In this document: positions 51,895 through 63,695 of the stretch, piece after piece | How the letters are laid out: every line of letters starts with the position of its first letter | Position numbering within the stretch: position 1 is the first letter of the stretch | Assembly (NCBI RefSeq): GCF_000314005.1 | Contig: NZ_JH980292.1 | Coordinates: 4,933,894-4,997,893, forward strand | Source: Spirulina subsalsa PCC 9445 | GTDB lineage: Bacteria; Cyanobacteriota; Cyanobacteriia; Cyanobacteriales; Spirulinaceae | Length of the DNA: 64,000 nt | Direction of reading: 5' to 3' | The notes under the pieces: model-generated | The model's database searches: none | Told to the model about the DNA's origin: nothing | The model's input: only the letters and a program-made list of their open reading frames with translations | Program-made: the position numbers and the translations under genes

Positions 51895-53604
51895 GTGTTT
51901 AACCCAATAAACAATATTCATTTTCGCCATTGGCGTGGCGACCTCTTTGGGGGGGTGACGGCCGCTATCGTTGCGTTGCCATTGGCGCTGGCTTTCGGGG
52001 TGGCTTCTGGGGCTGGTGCGATCGCCGGACTCTATGGGGCCATGATTGTTGGCTTTTTCGCCGCCCTCTGCGGGGGAACACCCACCCAAGTTTCTGGCCC
52101 CACTGGCCCCATGACGGTAGTGGTCGCAACGGTAATTGCTACCCTCGTCGCCCGACACCCAGACACCGGACTCGCCATGACCTTTACGGTTATCATGTTG
52201 GGAGGTGTGTTACAAATCCTCTTCGGGGTGATGCGTCTCGGACAGTATATTACCCTCATCCCCTATACGGTGATTTCCGGCTTTATGTCGGGGATTGGGG
52301 TGATTATCGTGTTGTTACAAATCCCACCCCTGTTGGGTCATACCGGACCTGGGGGGGTGGTCAATACTTTAGAACAACTACCCAACTACTTAGCTAACCC
52401 TAACTGGGTGGCTTTGGGCTTAGGGGGATTGACTTTAGTCATAGTGTATGGTATGCCTCGACGGTTTAATAAGATTCTCCCCGCCCCTTTAGTCGCTTTA
52501 ATTGTCGTGACCATCGTCTCGGTGGTCTTTTTTAGTGATGTTCCCCTAGACCGCATTGGTCCAATTCCTAGAGGTTTGCCAACTCCACGTTTCCCTACTT
52601 TTAGCCTCAATGAATTAACGGATATGTTCCGTTATGCTCTCATGTTGGCAGTGTTAGGGGCGATTGACTCCTTGTTAACCTCTTTGGTGGCGGATAGTAT
52701 TTCTCGCACGCAACACGATTCGGATCGAGAGTTAATCGGTCAAGGGATTGGGAATCTATTATCCGGTCTATTTGGCGGTTTACCGGGGGCTGGGGCAACC
52801 ATGCGCACGGTGGTTAATGTGCAATCTGGGGGAAAAACGCCCCTCTCGGGCATGATACATGCTTTCGTTCTTCTGATCGTGGTCTTGCAAGCGGGGCCGT
52901 TAACGGCACAAATTCCCCTAGCGGTGTTGGCTGGATTGTTGCTCAAGGTCGGGATTGAGATTTTAGACTGGGGCTTTATCAAACGCTCCCCGCGTCTTTC
53001 TCTCAAGGGGACGGGTATTATGTATTTAGTGCTATTTTTAACGGTTTTTGTGGACTTAATCACAGCCGTTTTAGTGGGGGCATTTGTGGCGGATACACTG
53101 ACGATTAAACGCCTCACGGATGTCCAAAGCGATCGCATTCAAGCCATTACCGATCCCACTACCCAAAACCACAACTTGACTCCAAGGGAACAGGAACTCC
53201 TCACCCAAGGTAAAGGGGACATTCTCTTGGTGCAGTTAGGCGGGCCGATGAGTTTCGGTGCCGCTAAGAGTATTACCCGACGGATGACGCACGTCAAGCA
53301 GTATCGGGCTTTAGTCTTGGATTTAAGCGAAGTCCCCACCATTGGGGTAACAGCGGCTTTAGCCATTGAATCCATTGTTCAAGATGCGATCGCCAATCAT
53401 CGTCAAGTGTGGATAGTGACTAATCCCGGACAAGTGCAGAACCGCATTGAACAACTAGAGTTAAATAAACTCACCAAACCGCGTAAAGCCAAAAAAGAGG
53501 TCGGGGCTTCTCCTCTTCCTCTCCCCCAAATCCATCAAATCACCAACCGTTCTCAAGCGTTACAATCTGCTTTTGAATATATTTGTCCCGAGGTATTGGT
53601 TTAG
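51895..53604 (+). CDS. bicA: SulP-family anion transporter, BicA-like Na+/bicarbonate symporter
   Basis: Plasma-membrane transporter of 569 aa. The start NNIHFRHWRGDLFGGVTAAI, GGTPTQVSGPTGPMTVVVAT, PYTVISGFMSGIGVIIVLLQ and GQGIGNLLSGLFGGLPGAGAT closely follow my recollection of BicA from Synechococcus PCC 7002. About 12-14 membrane spans (25-405) are followed by a cytoplasmic STAS domain (about 430-560, LVLDLSEVPTIGVTAALAIE). It would supply bicarbonate to the carbon-concentrating mechanism. The start is GTG 51895. A sulfate transporter of the same family is the main alternative. Confidence 0.85.
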   Translation: MFNPINNIHFRHWRGDLFGGVTAAIVALPLALAFGVASGAGAIAGLYGAMIVGFFAALCGGTPTQVSGPTGPMTVVVATVIATLVARHPDTGLAMTFTVIMLGGVLQILFGVMRLGQYITLIPYTVISGFMSGIGVIIVLLQIPPLLGHTGPGGVVNTLEQLPNYLANPNWVALGLGGLTLVIVYGMPRRFNKILPAPLVALIVVTIVSVVFFSDVPLDRIGPIPRGLPTPRFPTFSLNELTDMFRYALMLAVLGAIDSLLTSLVADSISRTQHDSDRELIGQGIGNLLSGLFGGLPGAGATMRTVVNVQSGGKTPLSGMIHAFVLLIVVLQAGPLTAQIPLAVLAGLLLKVGIEILDWGFIKRSPRLSLKGTGIMYLVLFLTVFVDLITAVLVGAFVADTLTIKRLTDVQSDRIQAITDPTTQNHNLTPREQELLTQGKGDILLVQLGGPMSFGAAKSITRRMTHVKQYRALVLDLSEVPTIGVTAALAIESIVQDAIANHRQVWIVTNPGQVQNRIEQLELNKLTKPRKAKKEVGASPLPLPQIHQITNRSQALQSAFEYICPEVLV

Positions 53605-53611
53605 CTCATCG

Positions 53612-53655
53612 TCGGGAAGCGCCGCACTGTACGGTCGGTGTCGGGAGGATGTCAC
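53612..53655 (-). mobile_element. Solo left end of the tnpB-type IS
   Basis: Read on the minus strand, GTGACATCCTCCCGACACCG then ACC (53633-53655) matches the first 23 bases of the end at 17914. It continues GTACAGTGCGGCGCTTCCCG, close to the left-end GTACGGTGCGGGCTTCCCG. No transposase is adjacent, so it is a relic or a minimal non-autonomous end. Confidence 0.6.
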
Positions 53656-53678
53656 AAGCCCGAAAACCCAAGTAAAAA

Positions 53679-53700
53679 TAGGGTGGAAACTTCCACCCTA
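53679..53700 (-). terminator. Terminator of the atp operon
   Basis: Perfect 10-bp stem TAGGGTGGAA (53679-53688) / TTCCACCCTA (53691-53700). On the minus strand it is followed by TTTTTA, placing a rho-independent terminator just after atpG. Confidence 0.8.
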
Positions 53701-53736
53701 CTCCGAATCCGGGATCAAACCCGTTGATGGTTCAGA

Positions 53737-54681
53737 CTACAGCGCGTTCGCCCCAGCCACCACTTCCAGCAATTCCTGAGTAATCGCCGCTTGACGCGCT
53801 TTGTTATAAGACAAGGTGAGGGTTTTCATTAACTCACTGGCGTTGTCGCTGGCGTTGTTCATCGCCGTCATCCGTGCCGCTAACTCACTGGCCGAGGATT
53901 CTTGTAAAGCCCGCAATAACTGGTTATTCAAATACAGGGGCAACAGTGCATCTAAAATCTGAACGGGATCCTGTTCAAAGAGCATATCTTTGGGCAGGGC
54001 TTTCACTTCAGAGGCGACGGTTTCCCGCTCAACGCTGAACTCTCCGCCTTTGGTGGTGAGTCGGAAAATTTCATCATCTCTCACTTCTAACCCTTGGGGA
54101 GATAAGGGTAAGAGGGTTTGCACCACCGGACGAGAACTGATCAAGGACACGAATTTAGTGTAGATCAATTCAACCCGATCCACCGTTTCCGAGAGGAAGA
54201 GGGAGAGTAAATAATCGGCAATTTTCGAGGCTTCGGCGGCGGAGGGGATTTGGTTTAATCCGGTGTAGGTTTGGCTGATGGGGGCTTCCCGACGCTCAAA
54301 GTATTGAGTGGCTTTACGTCCCACTAAAATTAATTGATGTTTTACGCCTTCAGCTTGTAATTCCTTCACCCGGGTTTCCGCCCGTTTGATCACGTTGTTA
54401 TTGTAGCCCCCACACAAACCGCGATCGCCAGAAATGACTAAAATGGCGACGGTTTCCACCTCCCGCTCTTTCAGCAGGGGCAGGTCTACATCTTCAAACC
54501 GCAGACGGTTTTGCAGTCCATAGAGAACTTGGGCTAAACAGTCGGCAAAGGGACGAGTCGCCGTAACTTGTTCTTGGGCGCGGCGCACTTTAGCGGCGGC
54601 TACCAAGCGCATGGCTTCGGTGATTTTACGAGTATTTTTGACCGACTGAATGCGATCGCGAATAGCTTTTAGATTAGGCAT
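53737..54681 (-). CDS. atpG: ATP synthase gamma subunit
   Basis: Central rotor stalk subunit of F1 (314 aa). The N-terminal helix is [24 protein letters not shown] (split), with [10 protein letters not shown] and [20 protein letters not shown]. The C-terminal helix has [19 protein letters not shown] and [20 protein letters not shown], all family hallmarks. A cyanobacterial-type insert around 200-235 ([16 protein letters not shown]) is present and no chloroplast redox Cys pair is visible. Last gene of the operon, followed by a terminator. Confidence 0.98.
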   Translation of the reverse strand: MPNLKAIRDRIQSVKNTRKITEAMRLVAAAKVRRAQEQVTATRPFADCLAQVLYGLQNRLRFEDVDLPLLKEREVETVAILVISGDRGLCGGYNNNVIKRAETRVKELQAEGVKHQLILVGRKATQYFERREAPISQTYTGLNQIPSAAEASKIADYLLSLFLSETVDRVELIYTKFVSLISSRPVVQTLLPLSPQGLEVRDDEIFRLTTKGGEFSVERETVASEVKALPKDMLFEQDPVQILDALLPLYLNNQLLRALQESSASELAARMTAMNNASDNASELMKTLTLSYNKARQAAITQELLEVVAGANAL

Positions 54682-54819
54682 GACAGTAGTTGAGAATGCA
54701 GAGTTGAGTAGGCATTAGGAGAGGGATGGGGGAGTTTCAAGCCCTAAACCTGATCTAGAGACTTTCTCATCCTTCCCTCCCTCTCCTCTGTTCGCTCACC
54801 TAGGGAACGAGAACGGCCA

Positions 54820-56343
<1,524 letters not shown>

Positions 56344-56375
56344 CTATATTGACTGTGTTTTACAAGGGGTTGTCA

Positions 56376-56927
56376 CTAGGCATTCAAAGTCATGCCAATA
56401 CGCCGCAGTTGTCCGCGCAGACTGGCATCAATAATCTGAGAACCCACTTTGATAATCACGCCCCCTAAAATATCGGGGTCGATTTGGGTTTTCACTTCCA
56501 CATCCCGGGCTTGGGTCATCCCTCTCACCCGGTCAATCACCGAGCGGATTTGCCCATCACTGAGTCCTCGGGCTGAGGTAACTTCGGCGAGTACGACGTT
56601 GTTCAACTTGCGCAACAAGGTCAAGTATTGAGCCACAATCGGCTCTAAAAACACAACGCGCCGCTTGTCCACCAGCAGCATTAGGAAGTTCATTAAGTAG
56701 GGGCTGGTGCGATCGCCCATGATCCGCCGCAGAATGGCTTTTTTATCTCCCTCTTGGACTACCGGACTACTGATAAAAAACCGCAACTCCGGGGAGGCCT
56801 CTAATAGACCCTCTAGGGAGCGTAAATCCTCACCAAACTCATTGGTTAAACTCTTGGATTGGGCAAGAGCCATCAACGCCTGAGCGTAGGGTTCAGCGAT
56901 TTCACTGCTCAACAATGTGCTATTCAT
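56376..56927 (-). CDS. atpH: ATP synthase delta subunit (OSCP)
   Basis: Peripheral-stalk protein linking F1 to the b/b' dimer (183 aa). ATG 56927 gives the family N-terminus [20 protein letters not shown]; the longer frame upstream overlaps atpF. It has [20 protein letters not shown] in the middle and the C-terminal signature [26 protein letters not shown] (split). The start lies 4 bases after the atpF stop, so translation is probably coupled. Confidence 0.96.
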   Translation of the reverse strand: MNSTLLSSEIAEPYAQALMALAQSKSLTNEFGEDLRSLEGLLEASPELRFFISSPVVQEGDKKAILRRIMGDRTSPYLMNFLMLLVDKRRVVFLEPIVAQYLTLLRKLNNVVLAEVTSARGLSDGQIRSVIDRVRGMTQARDVEVKTQIDPDILGGVIIKVGSQIIDASLRGQLRRIGMTLNA

Positions 56928-56931
56928 GGCG

Positions 56932-57456
56932 TTACCCTCCGATGCGAGCAATAGAACGGTCAATCAACTCACCTTGGATGGAATCATCCAGATGATCTTT
57001 GAGGTGGGCTTCAACCTTGGCCAAAGCAAGCGTTGCCACTCGTTGACGCAATTCTGCGATCGCCCGATCCTGTTCTGTACTCAAGTCGGCCGCTGCCGTC
57101 TCGCGAATCCGGGCAATTTCCGCCTCACCTTTGGCTAAAATTTCCGTTTTTAAACGCCCGGCCGTTGCTTCGGCATTGGCTCGAATTTTCTTCGCTTCAT
57201 CTTGCGCTTGGGCGAGATTTTGCTGGGCTTCCGCCAATTGGGTCGCCGCCGTTGTCACCCGTTGTTCTGCCTCTTGAATGGCTTCACTAATTCTGGCTTG
57301 GCGTTGGGAAAGAATCGTCCCCAAAAATTGCCGTCCAAAATAAAACAGAACCGCAATGATAATGACTAAGTTAAAGAGATTGGTCTCTAGAATATCGAAA
57401 TTCAGACCAAAGCCACGCTCTGCTCCTTCCGTGGCTAAATAAAAAACTATGCCCAT
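56932..57456 (-). CDS. atpF: ATP synthase b subunit
   Basis: Membrane-anchored stator subunit (174 aa). One N-terminal membrane helix ([20 protein letters not shown], about 27-46) is followed by a long Ala/Glu-rich amphipathic helix (about 50-165) that dimerises with b'. The N-terminus [16 protein letters not shown] is typical of cyanobacterial b. Sits between atpF2 and atpH, 4 bases from the latter. Confidence 0.95.
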   Translation of the reverse strand: MGIVFYLATEGAERGFGLNFDILETNLFNLVIIIAVLFYFGRQFLGTILSQRQARISEAIQEAEQRVTTAATQLAEAQQNLAQAQDEAKKIRANAEATAGRLKTEILAKGEAEIARIRETAAADLSTEQDRAIAELRQRVATLALAKVEAHLKDHLDDSIQGELIDRSIARIGG

Positions 57457-57475
57457 GCTCCTTCTCTCAATCCTG

Positions 57476-57973
57476 TTATCTGACTAATTCCGGCCCTAGG
57501 AGTTTTTCTAGAATCTGGCGTGACAGAGCATCTACTTGTCCTTCTAACGAGGCAAAGGCTTCCGCTTTTTGCTGTTCAATCTCGCGAGCAGTCGCTTCTC
57601 GCTGCTGCTGGACTTGTTGCTGTGCTTCTTGCACCTTGCCCGCTACAATTTTTTGCGCTTCGCTTTGGGCTGAGGCAATAATATCTTGAGACTGGCGGCG
57701 AACATCCACCAATTCCTGCTCATACTTCTGCGCCAGTTCTTGGGCTTGGGCTAGGCGATCGCGTGCCGTTTGCTGTTTAGTGCGGATAAACTCCTCCCGC
57801 TCATCCAGTGCCTTCCCTAAAGGCTTATAAAATAGGACATTTAGGACTGCCACTAAAACCACGAATTGAATGGCCATCAAGGGCAGGGTGGCATCAAAAT
57901 CAAACAATCCCCCGCCTTCTTCAGCTACAGTTTCAGCCACTTCTGTAGCCAATAAAACTGTCCAGTGCATCAT
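57476..57973 (-). CDS. atpF2: ATP synthase b' subunit
   Basis: Second, diverged b subunit found in photosynthetic bacteria and plastids (165 aa from ATG 57973). The short N-terminus [12 protein letters not shown] and [20 protein letters not shown] (membrane segment) continue as [20 protein letters not shown] and a long coiled coil. The TTG three codons upstream (57982) is a less likely start; ATG 57970 is equally possible. The presence of b and b' together is strong evidence for a phototroph. Confidence 0.94.
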   Translation of the reverse strand: MMHWTVLLATEVAETVAEEGGGLFDFDATLPLMAIQFVVLVAVLNVLFYKPLGKALDEREEFIRTKQQTARDRLAQAQELAQKYEQELVDVRRQSQDIIASAQSEAQKIVAGKVQEAQQQVQQQREATAREIEQQKAEAFASLEGQVDALSRQILEKLLGPELVR

Positions 57974-58082
57974 TTTGATCAAACCTATAGCTTAACGTTC
58001 CGAATTTGGGGTAGAGACGTAGTTCACTACGCCTCTACTTTTTTTAGGTTTGACGAAGCCTTAACCCCGTCGAGCGGATGAA

Positions 58083-58388
<306 letters not shown>

Positions 58389-58472
58389 TCACGAATTGGC
58401 TGTTTAAAAATGGGTGTTTTTGCTCAACTGATTGCTCAACTGATTGATCAACCAACTAACCAGACAACCCGG

Positions 58473-59234
58473 CTAGTGGTGTTCTTCCCCACCATGACCT
58501 TCAATCGCTTCCCCGATATACGCACCAGCGAGGGTGGCGAAAATTAGCGCCTGAATCGCACTCGTAAACAGTCCCAACACCATCACAGGTAAAGGAACAA
58601 TCAACGGCACCAAGAACACTAACACCGCCACGACCAATTCATCGGCCAAAATGTTACCGAATAGACGGAAGCTTAGGGAAAGAGGTTTGGTAAAATCTTC
58701 CAAGATATTGATGGGTAGCAAGATGGGGGTGGGTTCAATATACTTTTTCAAGTAGCCCAGCCCACGCTTACTAAAACCAGCGTAGAAATATGCTAAAGAC
58801 GTAAGCAGTGCCAAAGCAACGGTTGTATTAATATCGTTGGTTGGAGCCGCTAACTCGCCTCCAGGAATTTCAACAAGCTTCCAAGGCACTAACGCCCCTG
58901 ACCAGTTAGAAACAAAGATGAACAAGAACAAAGTACCAATAAATGGCACCCAAGGTCGATATTCTTTTTCACCGATTTGATTTTTGGCCAGATCCTGAAT
59001 GAATTCTAAGGCGTATTCCATCAGGTTTTGGAAGCCCTTCGGAGCCGTTTGCACTTGGATATTACGGGTTCCAGCAAGGGCGGCGACAATTAACAGGGCA
59101 ATGACAAACCAAGAAGTTAGGAAGACTTGCCCGTGTAATTGGAAATTCCCAATTTCCCAATAAAAGTGCTTGCCGACTTCTAATTCAGCTAGGGGGAAGG
59201 TATTGAATAGGCTCAAACCATCTAGAATTTCCAT
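58473..59234 (-). CDS. atpB: ATP synthase a subunit
   Basis: Membrane stator subunit forming proton half-channels (253 aa). Starts [20 protein letters not shown]. Five to six membrane helices. The essential Arg is in [20 protein letters not shown] (about 181-200), with a following Glu/Gln-containing helix near [21 protein letters not shown]-terminal HGGEEHH. Placed between atpI and atpE as in other cyanobacteria. Confidence 0.97.
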   Translation of the reverse strand: MEILDGLSLFNTFPLAELEVGKHFYWEIGNFQLHGQVFLTSWFVIALLIVAALAGTRNIQVQTAPKGFQNLMEYALEFIQDLAKNQIGEKEYRPWVPFIGTLFLFIFVSNWSGALVPWKLVEIPGGELAAPTNDINTTVALALLTSLAYFYAGFSKRGLGYLKKYIEPTPILLPINILEDFTKPLSLSFRLFGNILADELVVAVLVFLVPLIVPLPVMVLGLFTSAIQALIFATLAGAYIGEAIEGHGGEEHH

Positions 59235-59467
59235 GCGGTGAGTTTTTCCCCAGAACTTCAGTAAACTTAAGACAACAGCAAAACAGCATCAATCCGGTCG
59301 CGCTTTCGGCTGACTATCAGCAGAAAAACGCTCACCCAATAATTAGGGGTTAGCCTAATTCTCTAGGTGTTGACCCCGGAGGGGAACACTGTTTCCTTTA
59401 TTTACATCCCGGAAAAACGGCGCTCACGACGCGGACTTTGGCGAAAACGAGGCTTTCTGTACGGGAT

Positions 59468-59953
59468 TTATCGCTGTGCTGGCAAGAGGGTAGTTTGCAG
59501 CACATAGACAACAATGGCGGCTTTGTAGGTCATAAATCCGAGGAAGATCGGGACAATCTGGAATTGATCCAGTTGTGTAGCCACTAACAAAACTCCGATA
59601 ACCGGAGCCAAGCGGTTTATCCCTAACTTGCGTTTCTGTCCCCCAATTTTCTCTACGTCTTTAGCCAACATTCGGAGATACACCACGCCCACACAAGCCC
59701 CAATTAAATAATTCAGTCCTGTGTTGAGGCTGTAAGCTATCCAAACGCAAACAAAAATAAAGGCCGTTAACCCTAATGTCACAAGATACAAGGCGTTTTG
59801 CAGCTTGTAATACTCCTCCATTGAATCTCCGGCAGAAGCCGTCAAGTTCTCGTGGGTCGAGTTCTCGTGGGTTGAGTTCTCGTGGGTGGATGCTTCGGTG
59901 GAAGTGTCCTCCACGGAAGAGGTAGGTTTTAGTGAGGGTTCAGGAGAGTTCAC
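59468..59953 (-). CDS. atpI: ATP synthase accessory protein AtpI (gene 1 product)
   Basis: Small membrane protein (161 aa) at the head of the operon, thought to assist c-ring assembly or Mg2+ supply. Three or four hydrophobic segments lie between 50 and 155. The hydrophilic N-terminus carries a threefold pentapeptide repeat (THENSTHENSTHEN, about 23-36) coded by a 15-base DNA repeat (about 59841-59885), an unusual lineage-specific extension. Followed by atpB after 233 bases. Confidence 0.88.
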   Translation of the reverse strand: MNSPEPSLKPTSSVEDTSTEASTHENSTHENSTHENLTASAGDSMEEYYKLQNALYLVTLGLTAFIFVCVWIAYSLNTGLNYLIGACVGVVYLRMLAKDVEKIGGQKRKLGINRLAPVIGVLLVATQLDQFQIVPIFLGFMTYKAAIVVYVLQTTLLPAQR

Positions 59954-60204
59954 GGGTTTTTATACGACAGATGTTCTCTAGATTTACGTTCCAGATAAAA
60001 CCGAGCCATCTGCAATATTATCACGGGGGGGGACGTTGTTAAATAAATGTGAACAGTTGTTGGGACAGGGAGTAGGGAACAGAGGAGAGGTCAATTGAGG
60101 AATCTCCCTCTGGCAGGTTGGCTGATGACACGACAAGAGCTAGAAACTTCAACTCAGCAGTAGGGTGCGTTAGATAGTCAAGAGTTTTGGCGATTCACTA
60201 GCCA
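59954..60204. promoter_or_regulatory. Region upstream of the atp operon
   Basis: Should carry the main atp promoter (minus strand). It contains STRR-like GGGAGTAGGGAACAG (60068-60082) and GTCAAGAGTTTTGGCGATTC, part of a repeat also found near 8137, 21437 and 41303. No gene seen. Confidence 0.45.
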
Positions 60205-62175
60205 CTATTCCCCCTCTCCCCTGCTCCCCTGCTCCCCCTGTTCCCTGTTCCCCTTGACCCGATAGACTTCCACCATTTGCTCTTTCCCCTTCAAAGCCAA
60301 AAAGCCCCAAGATTCCACCTCAAAGCGGTTGTCTAAATAGGCTAACGTTTCGGCCGCGATTAAAATTCGGCAGTCGGTGGGCTGACGCTCTTTCTCGCAA
60401 CTTTCCAGACGGGCGGCCGTGTTCACACTATCCCCCAAAACCCCGTACTCCAAACGGTCTTTCCCCCCCAAAGACCCCACCACAACGGGGCCGGTGAAGA
60501 TGCCGATACGCATTTGAATCTGGGGGAGATTCTTCTGTCTGCCCCAGTGATTAAAACGGTCTAGGAGTTGGCTAATTTCTAAGGCACAGGCAACAGCCCG
60601 TTGTGCATCGAGGGCGATTTCTGTGTGGTGGGTGCGGGTCATGGGAACACCAAAGACGGCCATCACGCCATCTCCAGTAAATTTGTTGACAATACCTTGT
60701 TTGGCTAACACTTCATGGGTGATGTCCCCTAGCAACTCATTGAGCCATTCTAATAGTTCTTCGGGGGACATTTTTTCAGAAATGGTGCTAAAGCCTTTAA
60801 TGTCTAAAAAAAGCATGGTTGCGGTGAGACGAATTCCCGGTAGTTTTCCGGCTTTGAGCAGATGATCTCGCCCCCGCCAAAGGGCTTCGGCAATTTCGGG
60901 GGAGGTGTTTTGCCCGAGGAGTTTCATCACGATTTTTTGCCGTCGGTGATCATCATAGGATTGGTAGGTAATGACCAGAGCGAGGGTGAGGATTAAGCCG
61001 AAAGCGGGGGTAGCTAGGGGAATCCACCAAGCGAGGAGAAAGCCGCCAAAGCCAGTTCCCATGAGGACTAGACCACTGATGATCAGACTGAGTGCGATCG
61101 CCAACGGATGCCGAAAATGCCACCCAATCACCCCCCCCACCGTAGACCAAGCCAATAACCAAGCGATTTCGAGGGGATCTGACCAAAATTGAAACAAGGG
61201 ACGAATTCCCAGGGCGGCATCAACAATTTGACTCACCATATGCCCATGAATCACCACCCCCGGCATTTTGGTATCCCCAGTCAAGGTGGGACTATAGGGC
61301 GTGAAAAAACGATCTTGTAAACTGGGGGCAGCGGAGCCAATTAACACCACTTTATCCTCGACCCATTGGGGGTCAAGGGAACCGGAAAGGGCTTCTGTAA
61401 AGGAGATTTCTCGCGCTACAGTTTGGGGGGAGCGATAGGTGAGCAAAATTTGATAGCCCCCATCATCTAGCTTGTGATAGCCCCCAGAATTGGGTTCTAA
61501 GGGCTTTAAGACCGCTTCCCCCAGTTGGAGATAGTCGGGATAAAGGGGGCTGTTTTGGGGTTGAATGCCTTCTGGGGCCAAGTAGAGGAGGGCAAGACGT
61601 AGGGTAAAGGAAAATAAGACATCACCTTCTAGAGTTTCGGCAAACAGTAGATTGCGACGCACGACATTATCTTGATCAACGGGAATGTTATTAAACCCCA
61701 CTTGGTCGGGGGGAGAGGACCGAGGGGCGGGTGTTCCGGCTAAATCATCAATATTACGGATGGTGATGACGTTAGGGCGTTGTAGTTCTTGATTCAGGGC
61801 CTGATGACCCGGTTCAAGGGGAAAGTCACGATATAAGTCTAAACCAATGGCACGGGGATTATAACCTTGTAGACGTTGTAAAAGACGAGCAATGAGTTGA
61901 TCGGCAAAGGGCCATTTTTCCTGATTCCGTAAGTCTTGCTCGGTGATGGTAATGATCAGTAAATGGGGATCTGGCTCTTGGACGGGACCCCAGCGCACCA
62001 TCTGATCATAAAGGGCTTGTTCCGGGGCGTTCAGATATCCGGTTTCCCGGACTCCTAGCAGGGTGAGACTAACACTGAGGACAGTGAGGGTGACAATTTT
62101 AAGTCCGGTGAGGTCGGGGACAGAATACTCGATCTGTTGCGCTAACCGGGAGAGCATTGACAATTTCGTTTCCAT
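60205..62175 (-). CDS. CHASE2-domain adenylate/guanylate cyclase
   Basis: Membrane receptor cyclase of about 656 aa. An N-terminal helix, then a large extracytoplasmic CHASE2 domain (about 45-315, DPHLLIITITEQDLRNQEKW, RAIGLDLYRDFPLEP), three membrane helices (about 345-430) and a class III cyclase domain (about 465-645: TMLFLDIKGFSTISEKM, NKFTGDGVMAVFG, GVLGDSVNTAARL). Lys is at the purine-selecting position, but Gly occupies the second selector (YGVLG instead of D/T), so ATP versus GTP preference is unclear. The C-terminal NREQGEQGSRGEGE is coded by STRR. ATG 62175 is chosen over GTG 62220. Confidence 0.88.
   Translation of the reverse strand: METKLSMLSRLAQQIEYSVPDLTGLKIVTLTVLSVSLTLLGVRETGYLNAPEQALYDQMVRWGPVQEPDPHLLIITITEQDLRNQEKWPFADQLIARLLQRLQGYNPRAIGLDLYRDFPLEPGHQALNQELQRPNVITIRNIDDLAGTPAPRSSPPDQVGFNNIPVDQDNVVRRNLLFAETLEGDVLFSFTLRLALLYLAPEGIQPQNSPLYPDYLQLGEAVLKPLEPNSGGYHKLDDGGYQILLTYRSPQTVAREISFTEALSGSLDPQWVEDKVVLIGSAAPSLQDRFFTPYSPTLTGDTKMPGVVIHGHMVSQIVDAALGIRPLFQFWSDPLEIAWLLAWSTVGGVIGWHFRHPLAIALSLIISGLVLMGTGFGGFLLAWWIPLATPAFGLILTLALVITYQSYDDHRRQKIVMKLLGQNTSPEIAEALWRGRDHLLKAGKLPGIRLTATMLFLDIKGFSTISEKMSPEELLEWLNELLGDITHEVLAKQGIVNKFTGDGVMAVFGVPMTRTHHTEIALDAQRAVACALEISQLLDRFNHWGRQKNLPQIQMRIGIFTGPVVVGSLGGKDRLEYGVLGDSVNTAARLESCEKERQPTDCRILIAAETLAYLDNRFEVESWGFLALKGKEQMVEVYRVKGNREQGEQGSRGEGE
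60207..60252. repeat. STRR array overlapping the cyclase 3' end
   Basis: CCCCTGCTCCCCTGCTCCCC and CTGTTCCCTGTTCCCC units. The cyclase reading frame passes through them and ends inside. Confidence 0.8.
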
Positions 62176-62242
62176 ACTGGCTTGTCCTGTGCTGTTACCT
62201 TGCTGTTGCCGCCTACCCACAACGTTCTAGGCGATCGCTATA

Positions 62243-63682
62243 ATGAAAGTTCATAAAAGTTTAGAAATATTCATGATTAGTGCCGACCCCCCTTCTCGAT
62301 CTCTGAAAACCTTCCTCACCGAGAAACTCTTCTTTGGCAATGAACCCACTCCGGAGTTACTGGCCATCTTAACGGTTTATTTTGTCCAAGGGATTTTAGG
62401 ACTCTCGCGCTTGGCGGTGAGTTTCTTTCTCAAGGATGAATTACATCTTTCCCCCGCTCAAGTGGGAGCTCTGTTGGGAGTTGCCGCCCTGCCTTGGGTG
62501 GTTAAACCCCTGTTTGGCTTTTTATCGGACGGTTTGCCCTTATTTGGCTATCGTCGCCGTTCCTATTTAGTCCTGTCCGGTATTTTAGGAACATTAGCTT
62601 GGGTCGCCCTAGCCACTTTGGTCCAAGATGCTTGGACCGCCACTCTTGCCATTTTATTATCTTCAATCTCCATTGCTATTAGTGATGTTATTGCCGACTC
62701 AATTGTAGTGGAACGAGTACGGGGGGAATCTATGGCACAATCGGGGTCTTTACAATCCCTGACTTGGGCTGTATCAGCACTGGGGGGGTTAATTACAGCC
62801 TATCTCAGTGGTTGGCTATTGCAACAGTTTAATACTCAAACCGTATTTTGGATTACGGCGGCTTTTCCCTTGATTGTCTGTGGGGTGGCGGGGTGGATTG
62901 TGGAAACCCCTCTGTTGCCCAGTTTGGACGCTAAACGGCCAGTGATTGGCACTCAGATTAAACAAGTCTGGCAAGCGATGAAACAAAAGGCTATCTGGTT
63001 GCCGACGTTGTTTGTCTTTCTCTGGCAAGCCACCCCCAGCAGTGAATCGGCGTTTTTCTTTTTTGTGACCAATGATTTAGGCTTTCAACCGGAATTTCTC
63101 GGACGGGTGCGCTTAGTGACGAGTTTGGCGGCCTTGTTGGGGATTTGGCTATACCAACGGTTTTTTAAGGCGGTTCCCTTTCGGGTGATTTTGGGCTGGA
63201 CTACGGTGTTAGCCTCTGCTTTGGGAATGACGACGTTATTGTTGGTGACTCATACCAATCGAGCGTTAGGAATTGATGATCATTGGTTTAGTTTAGGGGA
63301 TAGTTTGATTTTGACGGTGATGGGACAGATTGCCTTTATGCCTGTGTTGGTGCTTTCGGCGCGTTTATGTCCTCCGGGGATTGAAGCGACGTTATTTGCT
63401 CTATTAATGTCGATTTGGAATTTAGCGGGGTTATTGTCCCATGAGTTGGGCGCGTTATTAACTCAATGGTTAGGGGTGACGGAGACGAATTTTGAGCAGC
63501 TTTGGCTGTTGGTGGTGTTAACCAATCTTTCAACGTTGTTACCCTTGCCGTTTTTGGGCTGGTTGCCGGGGGAAGATGAGGATCCCGTGGCGCAATTGTT
63601 CCCGCAAGAGGAGGAATCGCAAGTGTCACCCACGGAGAGGGAGTCTGAGCGGCAATTATTATCCGTGAGTCGTGAACAGTAA
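62243..63682 (+). CDS. Folate/biopterin (BT1)-family MFS transporter
   Basis: Major-facilitator-type membrane protein of 479 aa with about 12 helices. It shows YFVQGILGLSRLAVSFFLKD, WVVKPLFGFLSDGLPLFGYR RRSYL (split; the D-x-x-P-x-x-G-x-R-R-x-x-Y pattern of the BT1 family) and SDVIADSIVVERVRGESMAQ. Characterised cyanobacterial and chloroplast members (slr0642/FOLT1) move folates. The start may be ATG 62243 or 62273. A TATAAT directly upstream (62239-62244) overlaps the first ATG, slightly favouring the second. Confidence 0.87.
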   Translation: MKVHKSLEIFMISADPPSRSLKTFLTEKLFFGNEPTPELLAILTVYFVQGILGLSRLAVSFFLKDELHLSPAQVGALLGVAALPWVVKPLFGFLSDGLPLFGYRRRSYLVLSGILGTLAWVALATLVQDAWTATLAILLSSISIAISDVIADSIVVERVRGESMAQSGSLQSLTWAVSALGGLITAYLSGWLLQQFNTQTVFWITAAFPLIVCGVAGWIVETPLLPSLDAKRPVIGTQIKQVWQAMKQKAIWLPTLFVFLWQATPSSESAFFFFVTNDLGFQPEFLGRVRLVTSLAALLGIWLYQRFFKAVPFRVILGWTTVLASALGMTTLLLVTHTNRALGIDDHWFSLGDSLILTVMGQIAFMPVLVLSARLCPPGIEATLFALLMSIWNLAGLLSHELGALLTQWLGVTETNFEQLWLLVVLTNLSTLLPLPFLGWLPGEDEDPVAQLFPQEEESQVSPTERESERQLLSVSREQ

Positions 63683-63695
63683 GAGGTGGGGAATC

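Noticed and set aside
53690-53760. tRNA-like sequence near GGGATCAAACCC
   Set aside because: It does not fold into a cloverleaf; the strong hairpin there is the atp terminator. No tRNA was found in the window.
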